A stretch of DNA of 64,000 nt, taken from Niveispirillum sp048066115 (lineage in GTDB: Bacteria; Pseudomonadota; Alphaproteobacteria; Azospirillales; Azospirillaceae). This document shows positions 16,330-24,721 of this stretch, in pieces. The notes below the pieces were generated by a model that was given only the letters and a program-made list of their open reading frames with translations, had not been told where the DNA came from and made no database searches. Position 1 is the first letter of the stretch. The number at the start of each line of letters is the position of its first letter. The DNA lies in assembly GCF_048066115.1 (NCBI RefSeq), contig NZ_JBLTYX010000004.1, positions 333,551-397,550 of the forward strand. Reading direction: 5' to 3'. A program made the translations under genes and the position numbers.

Positions 16330-17288
16330 GCCCCGAACCGGCCCAGGCGCACGGCCGTCTGGCCCCGTTCCACATGCCGCGACGGCATGATCAGCACGCA
16401 ATCATCATGGGGTGTGCGCAACGCAACCTCGCCATCCAGGGCGAAGACGGTGCCGGCCATGGGGATGACATCCATACCCTGGTATTCCTTCAGGAACCGG
16501 AAACGCTCGTTCCTTACCGTAACGGTTTCCGTCACCTCGACAAGCCGGGTGGGGCCTGGCGGGGCGGATGGCAGCCATGGGCTGAGCGCACCCGCATCCA
16601 CCACGCCCGCCGTCAGCAGGAATTGCGCCGTTACCGCCAGGGCCACCTGCGCACTGTCCCGGTCCCAATGCTGGCCGCATTCGGCCAGCAGCGCCACGGG
16701 CCCCTCCCCATCCCCTTCCGTGAAGCGCGGATGATCGATCAGGCGGCTGCCGCCCTCATGCCCCCGGTCGGCCACGATGATGGCGGGCAGACCCACGCGC
16801 CGGGCGAATTCCCGCCCCCGCGCCGATGACCCGCACAGCATCAGGGGGATGCGATCATGCTGCAACGAATGCAGGTCCAGAACCAGATCGGCCGTGGTGA
16901 ACAGCGGCCACAATTCCCGCGCGCGGCGGCGCTCCGTGGTGGACATGCCATGTTCCAGCGATCCCGGCGCCCAGATGCGGTTCATGTCCTCCTCCACATA
17001 GCGGGACATGATAGGAAAGTCGGGATCGAACTGGGTGAAAGCATCCATGTTGGCGAAGGCGAAGGACAGGCTGCCCCGTATCGGCCTTATGCCGGCCTCC
17101 AGCAGTGTGGCCGCGGCAATGGCACCGGAATATTCATTGCCATGCATCAGGGCGTTGATGACGACATGCGGGCCGGGCCGTCCCGCCCGGAACCGCCAGA
17201 CGAAGGGGACGCCATCATTGCCGGACGCCCACCGCGTCAGGTCGGGTGGCCACAGATCGTCGGGCGTCAAGGCTTCAATACGCGCCAT
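16326..17288 (-). CDS. Succinylglutamate desuccinylase/aspartoacylase-like hydrolase
   Basis: 320 residues of the zinc-dependent M14-like deacylase group. The metal ligands are expected in NALMHGNEYSG (His and Glu) and LDLHSLQHD (His); DMNRIW and a later acidic residue in LLAECGQHW fit the family. Such enzymes remove acyl groups from N-acyl amino acids. Coupling to an AbrB-type permease suggests uptake or export of the same compound, an inference. ATG 17288 follows GGGGGGAGGGG. Confidence 0.8.
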   Translation of the reverse strand: MARIEALTPDDLWPPDLTRWASGNDGVPFVWRFRAGRPGPHVVINALMHGNEYSGAIAAATLLEAGIRPIRGSLSFAFANMDAFTQFDPDFPIMSRYVEEDMNRIWAPGSLEHGMSTTERRRARELWPLFTTADLVLDLHSLQHDRIPLMLCGSSARGREFARRVGLPAIIVADRGHEGGSRLIDHPRFTEGDGEGPVALLAECGQHWDRDSAQVALAVTAQFLLTAGVVDAGALSPWLPSAPPGPTRLVEVTETVTVRNERFRFLKEYQGMDVIPMAGTVFALDGEVALRTPHDDCVLIMPSRHVERGQTAVRLGRFGA

Positions 17289-17455
17289 GCCCCTCCCCCC
17301 CACGGCTGGCCCACACATACAAAGGCAGGCATGTCTTCTGCACTATCGACGCCGGCCCCCTGGAAAGGTATAGGTTCCAAGTCATTTCGATGAAAGCGCG
17401 GTTTCAATCCCGCGACGTCTTCATCGGGACTTGTCCGCAACCGGAGACGGGTTGA

Positions 17456-18316
17456 ATGAGCCTGGTGATCGATGATGTGGCTGTCCGGCATGATCCGGTC
17501 GGGCCCGCGGTCCCTCTGCTGTTCGACAGTCCGCACAGCGGCACCCGCTATCCGGCGGATTTCAACTTCACCTGCCCCTTCCCCCTGCTGCGTCAGGCGG
17601 AGGATACGCATGTCGACGAACTGTTCGCCATGGTGCCCGACATGGGGGCTACATATCTCTGCGCCCTGTTCCCGCGATCCTATATCGACGTGAACCGGGC
17701 GCCCGATGATATCGATCCGGCCATGCTGGAAGGTGTCTGGCCCACGCCGGTCAACCCGTCAGCCAAGAGCCTGGCCGGCATGGGGCTGGTCCGCCATCTC
17801 TGCCGCCCCGGCGTGCCCATGTATGACGGGCGGCTACCGGTGTCAGTGATCCAGGACCGGCTGGACAATTACTGGCGCCCCTATCACGATCTGCTGGCGG
17901 AGACGATGGACGGGCTGCATGCAAGGTTCGGCGCCGTCTACCATGTCAATTGCCATTCCATGCCCTCCTTCGTGATCGGGCCGGAACGGCAGTCGCCGGA
18001 TTTCGTCATCGGTGACCGCGACGGGTCCACCGCCGAACGCGCCTTCACTCGACTGGTGGTCGATACGCTGCGCGCCATGGGCTATACTGTCCGCCTGAAC
18101 GACCCGTACAAGGGCGTGGAACTGGTCCGCCGCTATTCCTGCCCGCCGCGTGGCCGCCATTCCCTGCAACTGGAAATCGACCGCCGCCTCTATATGGATG
18201 AGGAGACGCTGGAACCCCATGCCGGGTTCCAGGAACTGCGTACCAATCTGGCAACCCTGGTGCGCACCATCCGCGACTATGCGCTGGAGCGTACGGCACG
18301 GCTGGCGGCGGAGTAG
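17456..18316 (+). CDS. N-formylglutamate amidohydrolase family protein
   Basis: 286 residues with the FGase pattern: LLFDSPHSGTRYP near the N-terminus, SYIDVNRAPDDID, NCHSMP and LQLEIDRRLYMDE. Family members hydrolyse N-formylglutamate in histidine degradation or related N-acyl amides. No hut genes are adjacent, but the divergent neighbour is a deacylase, so a role in acyl-amino-acid breakdown is plausible. ATG 17456 follows GGAGACGGG. Confidence 0.87.
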   Translation: MSLVIDDVAVRHDPVGPAVPLLFDSPHSGTRYPADFNFTCPFPLLRQAEDTHVDELFAMVPDMGATYLCALFPRSYIDVNRAPDDIDPAMLEGVWPTPVNPSAKSLAGMGLVRHLCRPGVPMYDGRLPVSVIQDRLDNYWRPYHDLLAETMDGLHARFGAVYHVNCHSMPSFVIGPERQSPDFVIGDRDGSTAERAFTRLVVDTLRAMGYTVRLNDPYKGVELVRRYSCPPRGRHSLQLEIDRRLYMDEETLEPHAGFQELRTNLATLVRTIRDYALERTARLAAE

Positions 18317-18570
18317 GGCTCGGTCTTCACCGACAATCGTTTCCAGGCATGGGCGCTTCAGGCGGCTGTATTCGCCATACCCATGGAATCATGGGAGAAT
18401 CTCCTATTCCCCCATTGCCTTCAATGGATAGACTTCAAAAACAAGCCTGCAGTAATCATCAAATCATCGTTAAGAGATTATTGATGAAGTGAATGAATTC
18501 ATATCCGTCTGGTCATCTGGCGAAACCCGCGACCTTGCCCAAAAATGGCGCTGGAAATTACAGGTGACGG

Positions 18571-19896
18571 ATGCGGGCGCTCTCACATCATCTTGGCAGG
18601 GGCACGCCTGCCCCGGCGGCAGGCAATGCATCGGCCTTGCACGACCCGCTGACGGGGCTGCTGAACAAGCGTGGCTTCACCCTTGCCGGTGACCGGGCGC
18701 TGCCGGTGATGGCGGCGGCTGGCGGGCACCCCCAGGTCATCTTCATTGAAATCAACAATTACGAAGGCATCGTTTCCCGCATGGAGTACGAGGGCGCGCA
18801 GGAACTGCTGCGTGCCATGCGGCGGCGGCTTGAACTGGCCTTCGGCAGCGATGTGCTGATGGCGCGTTTCGACAGCGAGCGGTTCGCCGTGCTGCTGCCC
18901 GAGGCGGTGGAGGGGCTGGGCGCCCTGCAGCGGGCCCTGGAGGCACCGGTGGTGATCGGCGACGCCGCCTATCGCCTGTCCATCACCTGCGGCATGGCCT
19001 GTTATCCGGACGCGGCGGACAGCATGCATATGCTGATCATCGCGGCGCGCATCGCCCGGCGTGACGCCGCCAATGCCGGCCGGCCCGTGGGCACCTTCAC
19101 CAGCGATCTCTGCCACCGCCTGGCCCGCAGCCGGTCCATCGAGGATGGGTTGTGGGAAAGCCGGGCGGGGGCCGGCATCTCCCTGGTCTATCAGCCCAAG
19201 ATCGAAATTCTGTCCGGCCGCGTGACGGGGGTGGAGGCACTGATGCGCTGGCGCCATACGGCGCTGGGCTGCATTTCGCCGTCCGAATTCGTGCCCGTCG
19301 CGGAACGTACCGGCGCCATCATCCCGCTGGGCGAATGGCTGATCCGGGAATCCCTGCACCAGCAGGCCGAATGGCGCCGGCAGGGGCTGGACCTGGGCAT
19401 GTCGGTGAATATCTCGCCCGTGCAGCTGGCGCCGCAGGCCAGCGGCACGCCGGTGCTGGACATCCTGATCGATGAATGCAACCGGCTTGGCCTGGACCGC
19501 GCCCATGTGGAGCTGGAGATCACCGAGGGACTGCTGACCGATGCCGAAACCATGGCCGAGGTGCGCCGTCTGGCCGATGCGGGATTCGGCATCGCCATCG
19601 ACGATTTCGGCCGCGACCATTCGGCCCTGTCGCTGCTGGTCGACAGCCCTGCCACCACGTTGAAGATCGACAAGGGATTCGTCGACAACATTCTGCGCAA
19701 CGAACGTCAGGCCGCCATCATCCGTTTCATCGCCGAACTGGCGCGCGAACTGGGCATGCGCACGGTGGTGGAGGGGATCGAGCATATCCGCCAGCTGGTC
19801 GCCGTGGCCGGTGCCGGCTGCGACTATGGCCAGGGCTATTTCTATTACCGGCCGATGGCCCCGGCCCAGATCATGGACCTGCGTCACCGCCACTGA
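18571..19896 (+). CDS. EAL-domain protein with degenerate GGDEF domain
   Basis: 441 residues, soluble. The N-terminal GGDEF-like domain keeps DPLTGLLNKRGF, but the active-site loop reads RFDSERFAVLLP instead of GGDEF, so cyclase activity should be absent. The EAL domain has VEALMRW, NISPVQL, LEITEG, KIDKGFV and VVEGIEH; the loop-6 region reads DDFGRDHSAL rather than DDFGTGYSSL, so phosphodiesterase activity may be altered. Single gene; its TGA stop begins family B repeat B3. Confidence 0.87.
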   Translation: MRALSHHLGRGTPAPAAGNASALHDPLTGLLNKRGFTLAGDRALPVMAAAGGHPQVIFIEINNYEGIVSRMEYEGAQELLRAMRRRLELAFGSDVLMARFDSERFAVLLPEAVEGLGALQRALEAPVVIGDAAYRLSITCGMACYPDAADSMHMLIIAARIARRDAANAGRPVGTFTSDLCHRLARSRSIEDGLWESRAGAGISLVYQPKIEILSGRVTGVEALMRWRHTALGCISPSEFVPVAERTGAIIPLGEWLIRESLHQQAEWRRQGLDLGMSVNISPVQLAPQASGTPVLDILIDECNRLGLDRAHVELEITEGLLTDAETMAEVRRLADAGFGIAIDDFGRDHSALSLLVDSPATTLKIDKGFVDNILRNERQAAIIRFIAELARELGMRTVVEGIEHIRQLVAVAGAGCDYGQGYFYYRPMAPAQIMDLRHRH

Positions 19897-20027
19897 TACC
19901 GTTCCGGTGATCGCAACCGATCACCAGCCTCAGTTGCCGGCGCTCACATCCAGCGGCTTGGCTACGCGGCACGTGCCGCGCGGCGGCAGTCGCCACCATA
20001 CCAACGGTCATGACGACCGCTGGTATC
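19894..20027. repeat. Family B modular palindromic repeat, copy B3 (long form)
   Basis: Starts with TGATACC, in which TGA is the stop of the EAL gene, and ends GGTATC. Modules: GGTGATCG (19906-19913) caac CGATCACC (19918-19925); core palindrome CGCGGCACGTGCCGCG (19965-19980); GGCGGC stem; closing hairpin CGGTC atgac GACCG flanked by ATACCA / TGGTAT. It occupies most of the 300-base gap before the pseudokinase gene; the remaining 169 bases (20028-20196) show no clear promoter or gene. Confidence 0.85.
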
Positions 20028-20196
20028 AGGTGATGGAAACCCGGCAACTCCTGCCTCTCCATAAAGGCTGGGCGTGACAGCCCTTTCGGCTGGGTAACGC
20101 AGGCGGCATTGTGCAATCGCACATGGTTTGCGATGATCGCGCGCGGAAACCTTTCCCCGCCATCACGCCCCGCCAGAGCGAGCCTGTCACCCCATC

Positions 20197-22275
20197 ATGG
20201 CCAACAGCGCCGCCCCCGATGAGAAGCCAGCCCCGGCCCCGCCGCCGCCCCGCCGGGGCGCGGAATCGCTGGCACCCGCCATGCCCGTCGACCTGGGCGG
20301 ACGGTGCGAGATCATGCCGGGCACGCCGATGCCGGCACTGGATTCGGCCGGCGGCCCCGCCTTCGCCGCGCGGATGAGCCGGGATCGCAAGACCGAAGCC
20401 TTCGCCATCGTCACCGACCGGCCCGTACCGGCACGGGTGGACATGATGGCCAATTACCGGTCCATCGAGAATCCGGCCGTGCTGCGCCTGCTGGACTGGG
20501 GCACGGTGGACTGGTCGCCCGATGGCAAGAAGCGCTTCGTCCTGATCTATGAACGGCCGGGCGGTCGCCGGGTCATGCAGGATATGGCGGAAACGCGCGA
20601 ACCCCTGCCCGACGACCAGATCACCCGCAACGTCATCCCCACGCTGCTGTTCGCCCTGCGGGAGATGAATGCCCGCGGCATGACCTGCGGCGCGGTGCGC
20701 CCCACCAACCTGTTCCACAAGGACCCGGCCTCGCCCGTGGTCTGCATCGGCGACTGCCTGTCGGTGCCTGTCGGCTATGGCCAGCCGGTATTGGTGGAGA
20801 CGATCGAGCGCGGCATGGCCCAGCCGGCGGGACGCGGGCCGGGCACCATCGCCGACGACCTGTACGCCCTGGGCGTGACGCTGCTGATGCTGCATCTGGG
20901 CCGCAGCCCGCTGGCCGACCTGGATGATGAGAGCATCCTGAAGCTGAAGATGGACAAGGGTACCTACCCGGCGCTGACCAGCCAGATCCGGTTGCCGCAG
21001 AGCCTGGTGGAACCGCTGCGCGGCCTGATGATCGACGATCCCAAGCAGCGCTGGTCCGTCTCAGACCTGGATCTGTGGCTGCAAGGCCGCCGCATGTCGC
21101 CCAAACAGCCGCAGATCCCGCGCCGCGGCGCCCGCCCGTTCGAGTTCCAGGGTGAGGAGTTGATGCATTGCCGGGCGCTGTCCCGCTCCCTGACGAGGCA
21201 CAGTGCCGCCGCCGCCGCCCTGATCGAACGCGGCGATGTGGAGAAATGGGTCCGCCGTTCCGTGGGCGATGAAGGCCGGGCGGAAGCCATGCAGACCGCC
21301 ATCGCGTCGGCCAGCGCCGGCGGGCGCGGCGCCAGCCAGGAGGACAAGCTGGTCACCCGCGTGTCCATCGCCCTGGACCCGCCGGCTCCCATCCGCTATC
21401 GCGGCCTGTCGCTGCTGCCCGATGGGCTGGGCCCGGCCCTGGCGGAGGCGATGTGGCAGAATACCGGCATCCAGCCCTTCGCCGAATTCGTCCTGGCCCA
21501 GTTCCCGCATTTCTGGGTGAACTGCCAGACCGATTTCCGGCCCGAATATGTGCCCATGGTCCAGGCCTATGACGGCTACCGGGCGCTGCTGGAACATGTC
21601 GGCATGGGCTTCGGGATCGAACGCATCGTTTATGAGCTGTGCCCGTCCTGTCCCTGCCTGTCGCCGCAGCTGCGCGACCATTATGTGCTGTCGCCGGCCG
21701 AACTGCTGGCGGCGCTGGACCAGATCGCCACGCGGCCCAACCGTGGTCGCGACCCGATCGACCGGCATGTGATGGGCTATATCACCACCCACCATAAGAA
21801 GCTGAACGACCGGCTGCTGGTGCCGCTGTCCAACCCGCACGACCCGGCGCGGCGGATGATCGCCATGATCACCGTGCTGGCCGATGTGCAGAACCGGTTC
21901 GGCCCGGCGCGGTTGCCCAACCTGTGCAACTGGCTGGTGTCGTTGATGGACCCGGTCTTCAAGCGCTTCAAGAACCGGGAGACGCGCGACCGCATGAAGG
22001 CGGAAGTATCGCAGGTGGCCCGCGACGGCGTGCTGGACGCCATCGTGCGCGTCGTCGACAATGTCGATGCCATCCGCGCCGACGACAAGGGCTTCCTGAC
22101 CGCCATGCGCCAGTATGAAAGCCTGACCCGCCAGATCGAGAAGCTGCGCTCTTCGGCCGACGACAGGAATGGCATGGCCGAAGGTACGGGCCGGCAGGTG
22201 GCCGCCGTCGTCACCTCCATCGTCGCCGGGCTGACCATGATCGGCACCGTCGTCTATATGCTGAGGCTGGCATGA
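20197..22275 (+). CDS. Protein-kinase-like protein lacking catalytic residues (pseudokinase), C-terminally anchored
   Basis: 692 residues. Residues about 40-300 follow the Ser/Thr kinase layout but without key residues: the HRD loop is CGAVRPTN (164-171, no His, Arg or Asp), DFG is GDCLS (185-189), and no VAIK lysine is apparent around TEAFAIVTD. Later landmarks remain (DDLYALGVTLL 220-230; DPKQRWSVSDL 281-291). A unique helical region of about 350 residues follows, with Cys-rich CPSCPCLS, and a membrane anchor at the very C-terminus (VAAVVTSIVAGLTMIGTVVYM). Overlaps the next gene by four bases. Probably a scaffold rather than a kinase. Confidence 0.75.
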   Translation: MANSAAPDEKPAPAPPPPRRGAESLAPAMPVDLGGRCEIMPGTPMPALDSAGGPAFAARMSRDRKTEAFAIVTDRPVPARVDMMANYRSIENPAVLRLLDWGTVDWSPDGKKRFVLIYERPGGRRVMQDMAETREPLPDDQITRNVIPTLLFALREMNARGMTCGAVRPTNLFHKDPASPVVCIGDCLSVPVGYGQPVLVETIERGMAQPAGRGPGTIADDLYALGVTLLMLHLGRSPLADLDDESILKLKMDKGTYPALTSQIRLPQSLVEPLRGLMIDDPKQRWSVSDLDLWLQGRRMSPKQPQIPRRGARPFEFQGEELMHCRALSRSLTRHSAAAAALIERGDVEKWVRRSVGDEGRAEAMQTAIASASAGGRGASQEDKLVTRVSIALDPPAPIRYRGLSLLPDGLGPALAEAMWQNTGIQPFAEFVLAQFPHFWVNCQTDFRPEYVPMVQAYDGYRALLEHVGMGFGIERIVYELCPSCPCLSPQLRDHYVLSPAELLAALDQIATRPNRGRDPIDRHVMGYITTHHKKLNDRLLVPLSNPHDPARRMIAMITVLADVQNRFGPARLPNLCNWLVSLMDPVFKRFKNRETRDRMKAEVSQVARDGVLDAIVRVVDNVDAIRADDKGFLTAMRQYESLTRQIEKLRSSADDRNGMAEGTGRQVAAVVTSIVAGLTMIGTVVYMLRLA

Positions 22276-22787
22276 GCCGGTCCCTGGGCAAAAGGCCGCC
22301 CCGGCGGCGCAGCGGTGGTGGCGGTGCCCTGCTGCTGTTGCTGCTGCTGGCCCCGGCCGGACTGATGATGATGCCGACCAGCGTGCTGGTTCTGGCGGGC
22401 CTGGCCCCGACCTTCGTGGCCTATCTGATCGACCGCGACCCGGAAAAGTCGGCGGCCCTGACCGTGGGTGCCATGAATCTGTGCGGCGTGGCGCCCTTCG
22501 TGGTCCGCCTGTGGCAGCGCGGGCATGAAATGTCGATGACCCTGCGCATGCTGGCCGATCCCGGTACCTGGCTGGTGATGTTCGGGGCGGCGGCCATCGG
22601 CTGGCTGATGTATTTCTTCATCCCGCAGATCGTGGCCGCGGTGATGAGCCTGCGCAACCAGTCCAAGATCAAGGAACTGGAAGAACGGCGCAGCCTGCTG
22701 GTCGCCGACTGGGGCGCCGACGTCATGGGCCGCCCGGATGGGGACAAGGCGGAGCCGGTGGGGCTGCTGGACGAGCAGCCGGAGTAA
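22272..22787 (+). CDS. Small membrane protein coupled to the pseudokinase
   Basis: 171 residues with about four membrane segments (GALLLLLLLAPAGLMMM; VLVLAGLAPTFVAYLI; a segment in TVGAMNLCGVAPFVVRLW; WLVMFGAAAIGWLMYFFIP), a basic N-terminus and an acidic C-terminal tail. Not assigned to a family. ATGA overlap with the pseudokinase stop shows coupled translation, so the two probably form a complex. The TAA stop forms the first bases of family B repeat B4. Confidence 0.65.
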   Translation: MSRSLGKRPPRRRSGGGGALLLLLLLAPAGLMMMPTSVLVLAGLAPTFVAYLIDRDPEKSAALTVGAMNLCGVAPFVVRLWQRGHEMSMTLRMLADPGTWLVMFGAAAIGWLMYFFIPQIVAAVMSLRNQSKIKELEERRSLLVADWGADVMGRPDGDKAEPVGLLDEQPE

Positions 22788-22845
22788 TACCAGGGGCATG
22801 GGTTTTGGCTCATGCCGCCGGAGGCCGGCGCCCGGCGCCTGAGGG
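22785..22845. repeat. Family B repeat, short copy B4
   Basis: A 61-base short form beginning TAATACC (TAA is the stop of the membrane protein gene) and ending CTGAGGGAA. It contains GGCATG (22795-22800) / CATGCC (22811-22816) and a GCCGGAGGCCGGCGCC stem but lacks the CACGTG core. Confidence 0.7.
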
Positions 22846-22935
22846 AATTGTATAATCTTCTGCGCCAATATTGGGATACGCCGCCTGCAGCTTCCTGCTG
22901 TAGGCTGAGACCGAACATATCCGTCACGGTCGGCA

Positions 22936-24540
22936 ATGCCCATACGCCCGCATGCCTTTCTCCTGCTGTTCTGCGCGCTGATCGCCTGGCCCCTGCCCGC
23001 CCTGTCCCAGGCGGCGGGCGATGGCATGCTCACACCCGTGCGCCTGCAATTGAAATGGACGCACCAGTTCCAGGGCGCCGGCTTCTATGTGGCCTTGGCG
23101 AAGGGCTATTACCGCGAGGCCGGGCTGGATGTGCGCATCATCGAGGGCGGGCCGACCGTGGATGCCGCCGCCCAGGTGTCCGATGGCGCGGCGGAGTTCG
23201 GGGTGGGCAGCGCCGGCCTGCTGGTGGAACGGGTGAAGGGAAGGCCGGTGGTGGCCATGGCCGTGCTGATGCAGCATTCGCCCTTCGTCCTGTTGACCCG
23301 CATCGATACCGGTCCGCCGCATGTCCATGCCCTGCCCGGCCACCGGCTGATGCTGGAAACCCATGCGGAGGAGCTGCTGGCCTATCTGGCGGTGGAACGG
23401 GTGCCGGTGGAAATGCTGACCGTGGTGCCGCACAGCGGTTCGGTCGAGGCGCTGATCAAGGGTGATGTCGATGCCATCACCGCCTATACGACCAGCGAGC
23501 CCTATGATCTGCGGGCCGCTGGCATCCCCTATCAGGTCTTTTCCCCCCGTGCCGCCGGCATCGATTTCTACGGCGACACCATCTTCACGTCGGAACGCAT
23601 GGTGAGCGAGGCGCCGTCGGTTGTGGAGGCGTTCCGCAAGGCCAGCCTGCGCGGCTGGCGCGATGCACTGACCGATCCCGCCGGCGCCATCGACCTGATC
23701 CGCCGTGATTACGCCCCGCACCTGGAACGCGCCCGCCTGGCGTTCGAGGCGGAGGAGATGGCGCGGCTGATGATGGCCGACATGGTGGAGGTCGGTTACA
23801 TGCACGCGGGCCGCTGGCGCCACATCGCCGAGGGCTTTGCCGCTGCCGGCCTGATGCCGCGCGATACCGACCTGGATGGTTTCCTCTACGCGCCGGACCA
23901 GAAGCCGGACCTGACCTGGTTCTATGTGGCGCTGGCCGTGCTGGCCGGATTGACCCTGGCCATCGGACTGGTCACCGCCCGCTTCCGCACCCTGAACGGC
24001 CTTCTACGGGCGGAGGTCGCGGAAAGGGCGCGGCTGGAGGCGCACTTCCGTACCCTGGCCAGCCAGGATGGGCTGACCGGCCTGCCCAACCGCCGCGCCT
24101 TCCTGGACCAGGCCCAGGCGGAACTGGCCCGCGCCCGGGTGACGGGCCTGCCCTTGTCGCTGCTGATGCTGGATATCGACCATTTCAAGGCGATCAACGA
24201 CCGGTTCGGCCATGCCGCCGGTGACGCCAGCCTGATCGCCTTCTGCAATGCCTGCCGTGCGACCTTGCGCGAACAGGACGTCATGGGACGGCTGGGTGGC
24301 GAGGAATTCGCCGTGCTGCTGGGCGATACGGAGATCGGCGGGGCGCTTGCCACCGCCGAACGGCTGCGCGCCGCCGTGGAGGAACGGGGCGCCGACACGG
24401 TGGAACGCCACTTCCTGACCGTCAGCGTCGGCGTCGCCACCCTGTCGGGTGACGAAAATCTGGACCAGCTGCTGATCCGCGCCGACCGGGCGCTCTATAC
24501 GGCGAAGATGGAAGGACGCAATCGGGTGGTGATGGCATAA
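22936..24540 (+). CDS. NMT1/THI5-like binding domain fused to diguanylate cyclase
   Basis: 534 residues: signal peptide (1-25), periplasmic ABC-type binding domain of the NMT1/THI5 group (about 30-320; RLQLKWTHQFQGAGFYVALA and GYYREAGLDVRIIEGG), one membrane segment (about 333-353) and a cytoplasmic GGDEF domain (about 370-534). The active site is GGEEF; an RxxD inhibitory site (REQD) lies five residues before it, so product inhibition is expected. It probably converts an external ligand, perhaps a pyrimidine thiamine precursor, into a cyclic-di-GMP signal. Single gene. Confidence 0.9.
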   Translation: MPIRPHAFLLLFCALIAWPLPALSQAAGDGMLTPVRLQLKWTHQFQGAGFYVALAKGYYREAGLDVRIIEGGPTVDAAAQVSDGAAEFGVGSAGLLVERVKGRPVVAMAVLMQHSPFVLLTRIDTGPPHVHALPGHRLMLETHAEELLAYLAVERVPVEMLTVVPHSGSVEALIKGDVDAITAYTTSEPYDLRAAGIPYQVFSPRAAGIDFYGDTIFTSERMVSEAPSVVEAFRKASLRGWRDALTDPAGAIDLIRRDYAPHLERARLAFEAEEMARLMMADMVEVGYMHAGRWRHIAEGFAAAGLMPRDTDLDGFLYAPDQKPDLTWFYVALAVLAGLTLAIGLVTARFRTLNGLLRAEVAERARLEAHFRTLASQDGLTGLPNRRAFLDQAQAELARARVTGLPLSLLMLDIDHFKAINDRFGHAAGDASLIAFCNACRATLREQDVMGRLGGEEFAVLLGDTEIGGALATAERLRAAVEERGADTVERHFLTVSVGVATLSGDENLDQLLIRADRALYTAKMEGRNRVVMA

Positions 24541-24568
24541 GCGTCTACCTTAACGCCCGACGCACCCT

Positions 24569-24697
24569 CCTCGTCATCCCGGCGAAAGCCGGGGACCCAG
24601 GGGCCACAGGATCAGACCTCAACGCAGCTTGGATCAAAGCTGCTGGCAGGTCGGGCGTTTGGCCCCTGGGTCCCCGGCTTTCGCCGGGATGACGAGG
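24569..24697. repeat. Perfect 37-bp inverted repeat (MITE-like)
   Basis: The arms 24569-24605 and 24661-24697 are exact inverse complements of 37 bases, beginning CCTCGTCATCCCGGCGAAAG. The 55-base spacer has its own hairpin GCAGCTT ggatca AAGCTGC. Located between convergent genes (diguanylate cyclase and sppA). Sequences with CGTCATCCCGGCGAAAGCC are widely dispersed in alphaproteobacterial genomes, from general knowledge. It could serve as a bidirectional terminator. Confidence 0.85.
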
Positions 24698-24721
24698 TAA
24701 GCATTTGTATTTAACCCACGA

